A DNA stretch of 64,000 bases from positions 9,159 to 73,158 of the forward strand of contig QAOA01005284.1 of assembly GCA_003255065.1 (NCBI GenBank). Reading direction: 5' to 3'. Source of the DNA: Cercis canadensis. Its lineage: Eukaryota > Streptophyta > Magnoliopsida > Fabales > Fabaceae. Position 1 is the first letter of the stretch, and every line of letters starts with the position of its first letter. A program made the position numbers and the translations under genes. The notes under the pieces were generated by a model. That model saw only the letters and a program-made list of their open reading frames with translations. It was not told the origin of the DNA and searched no databases. This document shows positions 1-12,731 of the stretch, in pieces.

Positions 1-3000
1 TTCACCTTGAAAGCCTTGCTGGTGGACTCACTCGCTATCTCCACTGCACCATAAGGAAAAACCTTGGTGACAATAAACGGACCAAGCCACCAAGAACGGA
101 GCTTGCCAGGCATGAGCTTTAAGCGAGAGTTATACAAGAGAACTTTCTGGCCAGTAGAGAACTCCTTCCTCAGCACCATGTTATCATGAAACCGCTTGGT
201 CTTTTCCTTGTAAAGGCGGGAGCTCTCATAAGCATCCAAACGAAGCTCCTCAAGCTCTTTGAGGTGAAGCTTTCTCTGGGACCCGGCTTCGCTCAAATCA
301 AGGTTGCACTACTTGACCGCCCAATAGGCCTTGTGCTCAAGCTCCATTGGAAGGTGGCAGGCTTTGCCAAAAACTATCCGGTAGGGAGACATCCAAATAG
401 GTTTCTTGAAAGCAATCCGGTATGCCCACAAAGCATCCTCGAGTCGCAAACTCCAGTCCTTCCGATTAGGTTGGACAGTCTTCTCTAAGATATGCTTAAT
501 CTCCCTGTTGGAGACTTCAGCTTGCCCATTGGTCTGAGGGTGGTAAGGGGTGGAAACCTTATGCATGACGCCATATTTCTTCATTAAAGCCGCCATGGTC
601 CGGTTGCAGAAATGCGAACCCTGATCACTGATGATGGCCCTAGGAATGCCAAATCTGCAGAAAATGTTTGATCTAACAAAATCCACAACAACTTTAGAAT
701 CATCAGTACGGGTGGCTTTCGCCTCCACCCACTTAGACACATAATCCACAGCAAGTAAGATGTAAACAAAACCGAAAGAAACAGGAAAAGACCCCATAAA
801 GTCAATACTCCAGACATAAAAAATCTCACAGAATAGCAAAGGCTGCTGGGGCATCTCATGCCTATGGGAAATGTTCCCGGTTCTCTGACATGGTTCACAA
901 GATTTACAAAATATATGTGCATCCCTAAATAAAGTGACCCAATACAATCCAGAGTTTAAGACCTTCCTAGCCGTACGTTGAGGACCAAAATGTCCACCAC
1001 ATGCAAAGGTATGACAAAAGCTAAGAACAGACTGAAACTCATTATCAGGCACACATCTTCTAATAATTTGATCACTACAAAATTTCCAGAGATAGGGATC
1101 ATCCCACACATAATATTTTGCCTCACTCTTTAACTTGTCTATTTGGGCACGTGTGAGGTGTGAGGGCAAAGCATGGGCAGCTAGATAATTGACAAGATTT
1201 GCATACCATGGAAACTCCCCATGCAGCCCTAACAGCTGCTCGTCAGGAAAGGAATCCTGAATGGGTAGTGGATCAGGATCTCGCTCTATGCAGCTGAGGT
1301 AGTCAGCAACCAGGTTCTCTGCTCCACTCTTGTCTCGAATCTCCACATCAAACTCTTGAAGCAACAACATCCACCTAATCAGTCGTGGCTTGGCATCCAG
1401 TTTCTTCAAGAGATACCTCAGAGCTGTATGATCTGAAAACACCACAATCTTAGAATCTATCAAATAAGACCTGAACTTATCTAATGCAAAAACAATAGAT
1501 AAAAGTTCTTTTTCAGTAGTTGTGTAGTTCGCTTGTGCAGCATCCAGAGTTCTTGAGGAACTTTGGCCACTCGCTGTGCCAAGACAGCTCCCAAGGCATA
1601 GTTCGAAGCGTCGCACATCAGCTCGAATGGGAGTGTCCAATCAGGTGGCTGAATGACAGGGGTACTGGTGAGAGCTAGCTTCAGGCAGTTGAAAGCTTCC
1701 TTGCACTTCTGGTCAAACAAAAACTCCACATCTTTCTGCAGAAGGCTAGACAGCGGAATGGCAATCTTGTTGAAGTCTCTGATAAAGCGCCGGTAGAAAC
1801 CTGCATGTCCAAGGAATGACCGCACTTCCCGCATGCATGTGGGGTAAGATAAAACAGTAATGACATCTATTTTAGCAGGATCTACCTCAACCCCCTTTCT
1901 AGATACTACATGGCCTAAAACTATACCTTGCTCTACCATGAAATGGCACTTTTCAAAATTTAAGACAATGTTAGTCTCAATGCAGTGATGTAGTACTCTA
2001 GTTAAGCTACTCAGACAGTCATCAAAAGAAGAACCATAAACAGTAAAATCATCCATAAACACCTCCATACACGCCTCTAAAAAATCAGAGAATATACTTA
2101 CCATGCACCTCTAGAAGGTACCAGGGGCGTTGCAAAGGCCAAAAGGCATCTGCCGGTAAGCAAACGTGCCGAAGGGACATGTAAAAGTGGTCTTCTCTTG
2201 ATCCTCCGGTGCTATATGAATATGGAAGTACCCAGTGTAGCCATCCAGGAAGTAGTAATGCGATTTCCCAGCTAACCGCTCCAGCATTTGATTGATGAAC
2301 GGCAGGGGGTAATGATCTTTCCTGGTGGCTTGATTGAGCCTCCTGTAATCGATGCAGACCCGCCAGCTGTTCTGCACTTGGGTAGGTAGCAACTCGTTGT
2401 TCTGGTTGGCCACCACTGTAACCCCGGATTTCTTCGCGACAACCTACATTAGGCTCACCCAAGTGCTGTCAGATATAGGATAAATGATGCCAGCTTGCAA
2501 AAGCTTGGTCACCTCCTTCTTTACCACGTCCAGGATGAGAGGGTTTAATCGCCTCTGGGGTTGCCGCACTGGTTTAGCGCCATCTTCAAGTAATATGCGA
2601 TGCATGCATGTAGATGGACTAATGCCAGGAATATCTGCTAACGTCCAGCTAATGGCTTGCTTATGCTCTCGCAGAATGCGCAACAATCTTTCCTCTTGCT
2701 CAGGAAGTAAATTGTTAGCCACAATTACTGGAAGCTGCTCTGCAGATGCCAAATATGCATACTTCAGATGCTTAGGCAGAGGCTTCAGCTCTAGCTTGGG
2801 TGGCTGCACTGCAGAGGGCAGTAATCTGGGTGGCTGAATGTCAATCTCTGCAGACTGAATCTCCTCCTGAACAGCAACTACTGCCAGCTCTGGGGAACTA
2901 GAGTCATCATCACGTAAAAAGGTGGAGATCTCAGCACAAATAGCACAGTCAGAATCACTGTCACAATCAGTACAAGATTGGCACTGAATAGAATCATCAA

Positions 3001-3480
3001 AACCAGCCAAATCAGGTAAATCAGCACACATATGACGGTAAACATCCTCAACCAAATCATCAATCACATCAATGTGAAAGACAACATGCTCATCTATGGG
3101 ATGCTTCATAGCATCAAAAATGTTGAACTGCACAACATAATCGCTAAACTCCATGGATAAAGTTCCTGTATACACATCAATCTTGGTCCACGCAGTCTTG
3201 AGGAATGGTCTGCCCAGAATGAGTGGAGCCTTGCTGGATTGTGACTGTCTCTCCATCTCCAGAATGTAGAAATCTGTTGGAAAGATAAGCTCATCAACTC
3301 TGACCAACACATCTTCAATCAATCCAGCTGGATAAGCACTGCTCCTGTTGGCTAACTGTATCACAACTCCTGTGGCATTCAAGGGTCCAAGCCCGAGGGA
3401 ACTGAAAACAGACATAGGCATGACATTGAGAGAAGCGCCTAGATCTAGCATGGCATGCTCGAACTTGGAATTGCCTTTAA
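1..3480 (-). pseudogene. pol: Athila copy A pol region (protease, RT, RNase H, integrase)
   Basis: Protease is near 3100-3455, with the active-site-like triplet in DLGASLNV. Reverse transcriptase is near 1750-2590, with FMDDFTVYGSS near 2050. RNase H is near 1300-1650, with [14 protein letters not shown]. Integrase is near 310-1020: a CHTF...CKSC...CQRTG zinc region, then a core with [12 protein letters not shown] and NGQAEVSN. These enzymes make and insert the cDNA copy of the element. The reading frames are broken in several places and the sequence is a fossil. The same order is seen in copies B and D. Confidence 0.88.
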
Positions 3481-3539
3481 CATAGGGGATTGTGAAAGTC
3501 CCTGGATCCTTGCACTTCTGGGGCAGAGGTTGAATAAGG

Positions 3540-5552
3540 GCTGAGACATTCTAACTCATGCAAATCCGCTCATTACCCTTCAGCCTCCTCCTCTGGGTGC
3601 ACAATTCCTTGAGAAATTGGGCATATTTAGGAATTTGCTTGATAGCATCCAGCAAGGGAATGTTAACTTCTACCTTCCTGAACGTCTCCAGAAGCTCCCT
3701 ATCCTTCTCAGCCTCATCTTGCTTCTTGGACAGAATAGCTCTCTATGGAAAGGGAAGAGCTACTGCAGGCAGCTTGCTCGCATGTGCAAGGGTGATTGGC
3801 TCAGGAACTGCTTTCTCTGCTAGTTGAGACTCATTTGCAGGTTGAGGCTCGGTTGACTCTTGCAAGGATTTGCCAGACCTCAATGTGATAGCACTCACAT
3901 TACTCCCATTTGGATTGGGAATTGTCTGTGAAGAGAGTTTGCCAGAACCCTTGGACTGCAACTGGCTAACTGATGATGCCAATTGCCCAATCTGCATTTC
4001 CAGATTCTGCATGGTGGACTCTGCCCTCTGTTGGAACTGGATGTTGCTGGTAGCCATCTGCTTCACCAAATCTTCCAATGAAGGCTCAGGTTTGGATGTT
4101 GACGGGTTGGTTGGCTGCATAGGCTGTTGCTGGAATGGTGGCCTATTTTGTTGAAACTGGCTCAGCCTAGCTGGCTGAAATTGACTCTGTTGTTGCCAGG
4201 GTTGCCTATACTGCTGCTGCTACGGCTGTTGTTGGGAGGACTGCTATTGTGGTGCTGCAGCATTGCCATAACTGAAATTTGGATGAACCCTCCAACCAGG
4301 GTTGTAAGTGTTGGAGTACGGATCATATCTAGGCTGCTGCTGCGATTGGTATGGGGATCGACTAGGAAAAACACCTGCTGCAGCTACAGAGGGATCCTGA
4401 AATCCAGAATCACCATCTTGCAGTGTAGGGCATGCGTCTGTAGGATGTGATGGACAAGCACAAATGCCACACAAGCTTGCAGGTTGAGGTGTGGATACTT
4501 GTTGCCCCACTGCCAATTGCCTGACCAAGGAGGTCAATTCATCAAGTCTGTGCTCCATTCTTTATTGGTCAACAAGTGATACAGCAACTTCATTGACTCC
4601 CCTGGTGGAATGAATCATCCTGACACCAAACTGCTGGGAATTCTCTGGCATATTGGAAATTAAATCTCTGGCAGTCTAACACCAAACTGCTGGGAATTTT
4701 CAGCCATATTGGAAATCAAATCTCTTGCAGCAGCTGGTGTTTTATCCACTAATGCTCCTCCACTAGCAGAATCAATGTTATTCCTATCCGAAGGTGACAA
4801 ACCCTCATAGAAGTATTGTATCAAAAGCTAATCACTTATCTGGTGATGAAGGCAGCTTGAGCACAGCTTGGTAAACCTCTCCCAATATTCGTGCGGTGTC
4901 TCCCCTGGCAGTTGCCTTATGCCACATATGTCTTTTCGAATGGCAGCAGTTCTGGATGCAGGGAAGAACTTTGCCAAGAACAGCTTCTTCATGTCACTCC
5001 AATTTCTGACTGAACCTTGTGACAAGTAAAAGAGCCAATCTTTAGCTGCATCAGCAAGAGAGAAAGGGAATGTTCTCAACTTGATCTACTCTTCAGAGAT
5101 TCCTTGTGGCCTTATTATGGAACAAACCACATAGAATTCCTTTAGATGTTTATGAGGATCTTCACCTGCAAGACCATGAAACTTTGGCAGCAAGTGTATC
5201 AATCCAGATTTCAATTTGAAAGCAGTATCAATTTCAGGATATTGGATCCCTAAAGGTTGGTAAGCAACATTAGGGGTAGCCAATTCCTTAAGAGTTTTAT
5301 CTCTAGCTTGCATGTTATTATTATTTCCAGCCCTATTAGCATTATNGCTCTATTAGCATTATCAGCTCTATTACCTTCATCAACAGGATCAACAACAGGA
5401 ATAACAATAGGAGTTCTAGCTTCAGCTATGGTAGGATCTAAATTATCAACAACCCTATGTGCTCTATTAAGTGGATGCAAGGTTCTCTCTATTTCAGGGT
5501 CTACTTCAAGCAATACAAAAGGAGAAGACCTAGTCATACACCATGCAAACAA
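3540..5552 (-). pseudogene. gag: Athila copy A gag region
   Basis: The gag core (retrotransposon gag family) is near 4830-5310, with KDWLFYLSQGS and FFPASRT segments. A short cysteine/histidine motif (CGICACPSHPTDACP) near 4430-4480 probably binds nucleic acid. A glutamine- and proline-rich spacer and a coiled-coil-like segment (LEDLVKQMATSNIQF) near 3950-4120 precede protease. Gag would form the virus-like particle. This copy is broken in several places. A single N lies at 5346, within a short repeated stretch. Confidence 0.85.
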
Positions 5553-5569
5553 GTGGCTAAATGCCTAAA

Positions 5570-6207
5570 TACACCACAATGCACAAAAACACAGAAAAGC
5601 ACACAAAACTGACAGAATTTAACTAAAATCGAAACACACCAAAAACACAAAACAAAGGTAAAAAGACACCAAAATAGGACTAGAAAAGGTATCTAAACAT
5701 TTTTAAAAAAATTTCTACTACCACAGGACGAAAGGTGGATGAAAATGGAACTCAAAAATCAAATAAAAAATCTTAAAAAAATGGAGAAGTGGTCAAAACA
5801 GTGGAATTTGGCTTAAAAAAGTGGACCTCATGGCCATACGCTGTGACTTTTGTGAGTTAGGCCCTTTTCCTTCAACTGAGAAAGTTTCAGGTCAATCGGA
5901 GCTAAAAATTTCGTTTTGAACAGTAAAACCAGAAATCACTAAATCAAGCCAAACCGAAAGAAAAACAAAGGGGAAATGGTCCAAATGGCCAGAATTCACT
6001 CAATGACACTATAAAACATCTAAACAAACTTCAAATCAAGAAAAACAATGGCCACTGGCCTCAAACAGAATGGATACTTGGCCAAAAAGTATGGAAAAAG
6101 TGGCCAAAACCCTAAAAAGAACAAAAACTCAAACACAAGGGGGGTGAATTAGGGGGAAGTTAAAAGTCAGTTTTACTACTAATACTACTGATTCAAAGAT
6201 AGAACAA
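5570..6207 (-). other. Athila copy A leader between priming site and gag
   Basis: About 640 bases without a supported gene. The sequence is A-rich on the plus strand and resembles the leaders of B (about 19208-19829) and C (about 31868-32526), so it is the 5' untranslated region of the element. Confidence 0.7.
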
Positions 6208-6225
6208 TCCCCGGCAACGGCGCCA
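6208..6225 (-). promoter_or_regulatory. Primer binding site, tRNA-Asp type (copy A)
   Basis: The minus strand reads TGGCGCCGTTGCCGGGGA, complementary to the 3' end of plant tRNA-Asp. It lies five bases inside the LTR edge. This is the usual priming site of Athila elements. Confidence 0.9.
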
Positions 6226-6230
6226 AAATT

Positions 6231-6453
6231 TGATGAGCTGCCGAGGCTCCTCAAATTAGTTAATGTTTAAGGTCGGTTACCTAGCTTTTTGCAGCAAGGG
6301 GTAGCCCTAAGTCGAACCTAAGGATTGTTCTATTTAGTGAATCATATGGAGAGGCATATAAACAGGGGGGTTGTGTTTGTTACTGTGATTAACAAAAATT
6401 AATTTAAAGTGGTAGAGTTTTAGAGAAAGCAACCAATCCAAGTCTTTAACTAA
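6231..6453 (-). mobile_element. Partial 5' LTR of Athila copy A
   Basis: Begins TGATGAGCTGCCGAGG on the plus strand and follows the other Athila LTRs for about 220 bases, after which similarity stops. Details such as GCAAGGGGTAGCCC group it with the solo LTR at 42095-43521 and the fragment at 37122-37239. Confidence 0.85.
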
Positions 6454-6809
6454 GGACTCAACCAAAAATACCAAAACCATAAATTTTTATTTAACCAAAA
6501 ATTTAGACTTATTCACCGTTAAATTGAGCTGAAATTTAGTTGAGAGATTCACAAGATGTAGTTCTTCAATCTGGACGACGAGATTATGAATCAGAGAACT
6601 TTACACATTGAAATAAACCTAAGATTTTGACTTAAAGATAAAATGACCAAAATTATACATTTTATGAATATATAGGGACTCAATAGTTCATTTTTAAAGA
6701 ATGAGGACTAAAAAGTTCAAGTTGTTAAAATAAGATGACTAAAATTGTAATTAAGCCAAAAAAATAGCATGACAATTTTATTTTATAAGAACGAATCAAA
6801 GTGCATAGC
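6454..6809. other. Unassigned AT-rich spacer between copies A and B
   Basis: About 350 bases that do not match the Athila LTR and contain no supported ORF. It holds phrases such as GGGACTCAATAG and TTAATTACAATTTTAG that recur in plant repeats, so a piece of some other transposable element is possible. It ends directly at the left edge of the LTR at 6810. Confidence 0.4.
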
Positions 6810-8236
6810 TGATGAGCTGCCGAGGCTCCTCAAATTAATTAAGTTTAAGGTCGGTTACCTAAGCTATTTGCAGCATAGGGCAGCCCTAAGTCGAACCTAA
6901 GGATTGTTCTATTTAGTGAATCATATTAAGAAGCATATAAACAGGGGAGTTTTGTTTGTTCATGTGATTAACATAAATTAATGGTAAGTGGTAAAGTTTT
7001 AAGGAAAACAACCAATCCAAGCCTTAACTGATTCTGATTTTAGTCCATCATTGATTTCTAATGATCCATTCAATTATTAACCATGTTCTTGGCCTTTAAA
7101 ACATATCAAGAAGCTTCTCAATATTCTATGGATGTCCACTGGTTAAGCAACCAGAATTCAGAATTAACTAAGAGTAAATAAATTAAGCAAACATTCAAGT
7201 CTAGTTTTACCTAAGTCCATGATCCAGCCAAGGTGATTAATCCATCCAAAAGCTCAGAAACATTAATCAACCATACAATCCTCTTTTATCACATGCAATT
7301 AAGCAATCACACATGAAGATCCAAATTCGAATTTAACAATTCAAACAGAATAGTCCAGAGGAAGCAAAAAGTAGATTAATCATTGAATGAATAACAACAA
7401 CACATAATCTCAAAACCAATAATCAGAACAGCCAAAACCTGGATTGATTTGATAAATTAGCCCTCCATGAACAAGAGAAGCCAAGTTCTTACAAAATATC
7501 TAGAGAGAAAACTTAAAGGCTAAAGAAAGTTCAAAAGTTGTCTAAAATATCTAAAAGACTTGATATCAATTTCGGCTGCCCCCTTGTGCTGATATAGACC
7601 TCCAAAATTACATGCACACCCAAATTTCCCTTAGGGCACACTTGTTCCCATGGGCCTTAGCTTTAATTGGGCTTTGGTTTGGGCCCATTTGGACTTGTCA
7701 TGAGGAAGTTAGGCCCATTTAAGTGCCAATAGGTGTCTGGAACCATCAGCCAACTTCCACCGCAAATAAGACCATCTTCAATATAAAATATGGTGAACCG
7801 GTCTTCATATCAATTGAAGCTCTTTCTGTTAGCTTTCTAATGGTACCAGTTTTATGTCCATATGACATACACAACTCAAGTTATTGCCCAAATACTGCAT
7901 GTAGGTCAGGATCCTGCGACAGCATGTCTTCTCCGGCTTCCAGGCTGCATATGACCTTCTGGATGTCCGAATTAGCTTTGGAGCTCTGAACGAAAGTTGT
8001 AAAAAAGTCTCTCAGCTTTCCTACAAGGTATGACTCAGAATTTTTAGACATGCAGAACTCAAGATATGCACAAAACACAGAGACAGCATAAAATGCTCAG
8101 TATTGCTGGAAATTGCAATTAGGCACAAATGGATCCAAAGTCATGAAATGAGGTCTAAGTCTATGCAATTCAGCCCAAAAGAGGTTTAAAAGACTAAGTA
8201 TGAGGGATAACTATTGTATAAAAAGTGTGTTCATCA
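6810..8236 (-). mobile_element. 3' LTR of Athila copy B
   Basis: 1427 bases, from TGATGAGCTGCCGAGG to GTGTTCATCA on the plus strand. It is followed at higher coordinates by the polypurine tract, which marks it as a 3' LTR for the minus strand. Confidence 0.9.
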
Positions 8237-8252
8237 AATTCCCCCACACTTA
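8237..8252 (-). promoter_or_regulatory. Polypurine tract of Athila copy B
   Basis: The minus strand reads AAGTGTGGGGGAATTT immediately before the LTR. The same tract adjoins the LTRs ending at 28003 and 34068. It primes plus-strand synthesis in this family. Confidence 0.85.
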
Positions 8253-9768
8253 ACTTTTGCACGTCTCGGGCAAACTAAAATTCCAAAACTAAGAAAAACA
8301 AGAACAAGGAAACAAAAACAAATTTAAAAACTAAAGGATCACCTCCCAATGATATTTAAGATATGCAGAAGTTCATACCACAAGTAAGATGAGCAATTAA
8401 AGATTCAAGGAACTCACAGCATTCATGAAAGAAAATTTCTTCTCATCCAAAATCAACAAACAAGGTAACTTCAATTGGAAAGCATAAGTCAAGAATGATA
8501 GATCCTCACAAGATATACTCTCAATCCCTCAAGTGTTTAGAAATTAGGTACTTCACTCAATCAAACTCATGAAGAGATGCACTACCATAAGCTTGCTTAT
8601 CTTCTACTTCTCCACTACTCAAACAAATGCACACACAAATCAAGAGGACTTTATTTAAGGTTGTAATAAGGTCAAGGTCAAGGTAAAGGAATGAATCAAA
8701 ATGGATATCACAAGGTAAAAACTCAAAGAGAATAAAAGAACATTGGAGAGGAACTCGAATGACAAGCATTAAATTTCAAGTGTGTAAAGCATATTCTCTT
8801 TCCTTTGCACATATTCTTTCTTTTTCTTTTCCTTTTCCTTTTTCACAATTCAGATTTTTTTTTTTTTTTTCAGAACCAATTGGCTCTTTTTTCTTTCTTT
8901 CTTTCTTTCACATAATACTTTGCACATTAGAATTCACAACCTCCACACTTGTACTATTAATTACCCACAAGCACAAGAGCTCCTCCAAGACAATGAATCA
9001 ATGGTCTCACATTTCCTAAGGTAAGGTAACAACATAGTTTTTTTGTACATAGGCATATAATAAGCTAAGATCAAAGATAGGCAAATAGGCTCAATGGGGG
9101 TAATCAAAGGAAAATAATACAAGGTTGGCTATTTGGCAAAGTAGCTAAATCAAGAAAGAATGCCTCAATCATGTTCATGTATGCAAATGAAAATGCAGCC
9201 TCAAAAAGAATCAAGCAAGTTCTAGAGTGAACAAATTCCATGAGTGAAAATCACAAAAGAAGGAAAAGAATGGCACAAATGCTAAATTCATTCATCAAAA
9301 GGCTCAAAACTCACAACGCATGTATCTATCAAACTTAATCACCAATCCAACATCTAAAACCAAGCATGTGAAATTAAGGATGAAAAACAAGTTATTCAAT
9401 CATGCTATGAACCTTGAAATGTAATTACTTTAAACTTACAACTTTACAAATTCTACAACATCATTGGAGGGTAATTAAAACAGAAAAATGACAACAAAAA
9501 CAGAAAAAAAAAAACAGCAAGAACAACAAACAAAAAACAGCAAATTAACAGAAATAGTAAAGTAAACAGAAAACTAATCAACTAAACAGCAATCCTTATG
9601 TAAAAATTAGACTAATCAACTAAACTAATCAACTAAACCGAAAACAATAAAGCAGCTAAACTACACAGAAATCCCTCCCTCTCACTTAAATTTTACATTG
9701 TCCTCAATGGAAAAACTTCAAAAAGTAGCAACATATGACAATTAATAGCAAGCAGTCACATAAGGACT
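8253..9768 (-). other. 3' non-coding region of Athila copy B
   Basis: No supported gene. It matches 28020-29640 (copy C) and 34085-35640 (copy D). It contains a T-rich and CTTT-repeat tract near 8810-8912 and A/C-rich low-complexity sequence near 9470-9650. Athila elements often carry an env-like ORF here; none is visible. Confidence 0.7.
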
Positions 9769-10619
9769 GTCACAACGTACCCGAAGGTCGCTACGACGCG
9801 GATGGCGAAATAAAAAGAGATTTAGTTTTCGAAATGAAAACTCTGGAGTCGGCACCAATTGTATTAAGAAAATAGGGAACAATTGGAAAACCCTTTTTTA
9901 TTAAATAATAAAAAAAACATTGGTCTACGAACCAGAGAGGGTTCGGGAGTCTATTTATGCATAGGGAAGGTGTTAGGCACCCCACAGCATCCGTCTAAAG
10001 ATGATTACCCTAAATTAGTTGTGCGAATAGAATATGGCCAAAAAATGTATATTTTATTTACCCCAGAATAATAAATTGATTACAATAATATCTGACAAAA
10101 ATAAAAACTCAAAATTTAAACGTGCAATGCATGAATTATCTACCGAGACCTAAATCCTTCCACCCCTTCATCGCATGAAGCGACCGTCCAGGGTGGCGCT
10201 ACCTTCACCTAGATCGGATAGAGAAAGGCATCCCATATAGGACTGACTCGCCCTATCCTCCCATGATAAGTGAAGGGGCATGCGGATACTACGCGGCACA
10301 GGTATATTTTTACATGCAATGCAAATGCATGATTTTAAATATTACAAAACTTGTCTCAAACTCTAAGTATTGAGAAGTTTTAAATTACATCCAAAAAAAA
10401 AAAAAAAGATAAATAAAACAACGTTCTTGCTCTACGCTTGCATCTGGATATATTCCGGTTGGGCCTTCCGATTTTCTTGTACTCATAATTACCATGAATT
10501 ATGTCCGAAGATGCTCAAATATACAAAACATAAAGTAAGCAAGACTGAAAGACTTATGGTTCTTAAGAGACAAAACTGAGAGTAAACTAGAGCCAAAACT
10601 TAGAGTGAAATAGACATGC

Positions 10620-11870
10620 AAAAATTCTAAAAATTGTATACATTGAAGCCACATGTCCTACGGTTTTAATAAAATCAACATTACTTAATTTGGATTTGTA
10701 CAACTTCAGAAAAAAATGAAAGACTGAACACTGCCAAAGATAAGGCATCGGTGTAAGTGCAACCTGGAGCAGCTAAATTCAAACTCGAACTGGCAGTAAA
10801 CTAGACATGCAAAAAATCCAAAAATTGTACACATTGAAGCTACACATTTTACGGTTCTAATGAGATAAAAACCACATAAAATGGAGCTGTGAAGCTTCAG
10901 GAAAAAATGAAACACCAAACACTGCCAGGTATAGGGCATCAGTGTCAATGTAACATTACGTAGCTATGTTCAAACTCGAACTGGCAGTAAACTACAGATG
11001 TAAAAAATCTAAAAATTGTACATAGTGAAGCCACACATCTTACGGTTCTAATGAGATAAGAATCACATAAAATAGAGCTGTACAACTTCAGAAACGAATG
11101 AAAAACTGAACACTGCCAGAGATAAGGCATCAGTGTCAGTGTAACATTAAAGCAGCTATGTTCAAACTTGAACTGGCAGTAAACTACACATGGAAAAATT
11201 CTGAAAATTTTACATAGTGAAGCCACACCTCTTACGGTTCTAATGAGATAAGAACCACGTAAAATGGAGCTGTACAACTTCAGAAACAAATGAAAAACTG
11301 AACACTGCCAGAGATAAGGCATCAGTGTCAGTGTAACATTAAAGCAGCTATGTTCAAACTCGAACTGGCAGTAAAATACACATGGAAAAAATCTGAAAAT
11401 TGTACATAGTGAAGCCAGACCTCTTACGGTTCTAATGAGATAAGAACCACATAAAATGGAGCTATATAACTTCAGAAACAAATGGAAAACTGAACACTGC
11501 CAGAGATAAGGCATCAGTGTCAGTGTAACATTAAAGTAGCTATGTTCAAACTCGAACTGGCAGTAAACTACATGTGGAAAAAATCTGAAAATTGTACACA
11601 ATGAAGCCACACCTCTTACGGTTCTAATGAGATAAGAACCACATAAAATGGAGCTGTACAACTTCAGAAACAAATGAAAAACTGAACACTGCCAGAGATA
11701 AGGCATCAGTGTCAGTGTAGCATTAAAGCAGCTATGTTCAAACTCGAACTGGTAGTAAACTACATATGGAAAAAATCTGAAAATTGGTCACAGTGAAGCC
11801 ACACCTCTTACGGTTCTAATGAGACTAACCTCACTTAAATCCGATCTTTGTAGCTCCAAAAACAATTAAA
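10620..11870. repeat. 192-base tandem repeat inside the Ogre-like solo LTR
   Basis: The phrase GGCATCAGTGTCAGTG and its variants recur at 10744, 10935, 11126, 11318, 11510 and 11702, giving periods of 191, 191, 192, 192 and 192. About six to seven units are present and the outer ones are more diverged. Tandem sub-repeats are common in the non-coding parts of Tat/Ogre elements. Confidence 0.9.
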
Positions 11871-12731
11871 ACACTGATCATTGCCAAGGGAGAACTGACA
11901 GCAGTGAAAAAAACGTACAAACATTCTTTTCATGACAAAACAGAATGGAGCCAAATTGACACTAAAACAGTATGGGATTAATACTCAATATGTCAGATAG
12001 AAGCTATTTGGACTCTAAGAAATACCTTTCCACATAGGATAAAGAGTCATTCCATGCTATTTACAATCCCAAAATCTAGGCAAACACTAAACATATCCAG
12101 AACAGCAGAAAAACCCATGCAGAAAATCTCCCAAGATGGCCTAAGGACCCATCCAAGATGGCACAAAAAACTACAATTAAAACCATCCTTGAAGCATACT
12201 TAAACAGCCAAGAAATTAATCATCAATGAAGGATAAATAACTCCACAAACGTCCTAAAGAAAACCAGAAAATAAATCATGACTAATCATGCGTTTACAAC
12301 ATTGAAGACCAAAAATCATGAAACAAATACCACCTACCCCTAACAATGCAACTCTAAAACCTACTCAAAGTCTAAAAAGAGGGCATAATCAAACCAGCAA
12401 TGACAATTGTAACTCTCCAAAGCTGACTAGATATAAAAATCTGAATGAAAACACAAACAGCAAGCCTTCCATAAACACATGTCCAGGAAAATGTGAACTA
12501 ATTTCAATAATCAAAGATTAAATCAGAGGTAAATCCAAGGCAAAGAGTCTTTATTCAACTCTAAAAAAAAAATGAGAAGGAAAGAAGATAGAATCTTACG
12601 ATTAAATCTTTAAGCATAATAGAGACAAAGAGATTAATAATTAGAGCTTCAACCTCATACTTAGGACCTAGAACCAGAAAAATCTATATGATCAAGCATG
12701 GATTTCAGAATTTGATAATAAACATGCTACA

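Larger units (their letters stand above)
1..6453 (-). mobile_element. Athila-lineage Ty3/Gypsy element, copy A (partial)
   Basis: Minus-strand order is partial 5' LTR (6231-6453), tRNA-Asp priming site, leader, gag, protease, reverse transcriptase, RNase H, integrase. The integrase end runs off the window at base 1, so the 3' region and 3' LTR are not seen. Athila lineage is inferred from the tRNA-Asp site, the FMDDF reverse transcriptase motif and an integrase of the type CQRTGNIS...DFMG. The coding part is an old fossil with several breaks. Its LTR sequence is closer to the solo LTR at 42095-43521 than to the LTRs of copies B and C, so at least two subfamilies are present. Confidence 0.9.

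Noticed and set aside
186-488. Plus-strand open frame of 100 residues
   Set aside because: Shadow on the opposite strand of the Athila integrase region. The same shadow appears at 13896-14255 and 36462-36707.
6208-6225. tRNA-Asp gene
   Set aside because: Only the 18 bases complementary to the tRNA 3' end are present, next to an LTR, so it is a priming site. The sites at 19830, 32527 and 63984 are the same.
8759-9019. Short phenylalanine- and serine-rich frame
   Set aside because: Translation of a T-rich/CTTT low-complexity tract. The equivalent in copy C (28623-28898) is the same artefact.
10945-11706. Open frame of about 253 residues with a 64-residue repeat
   Set aside because: It lies in a tandem repeat of 192 bases within a solo LTR; a period divisible by three keeps the frame open. 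No recognisable domain.
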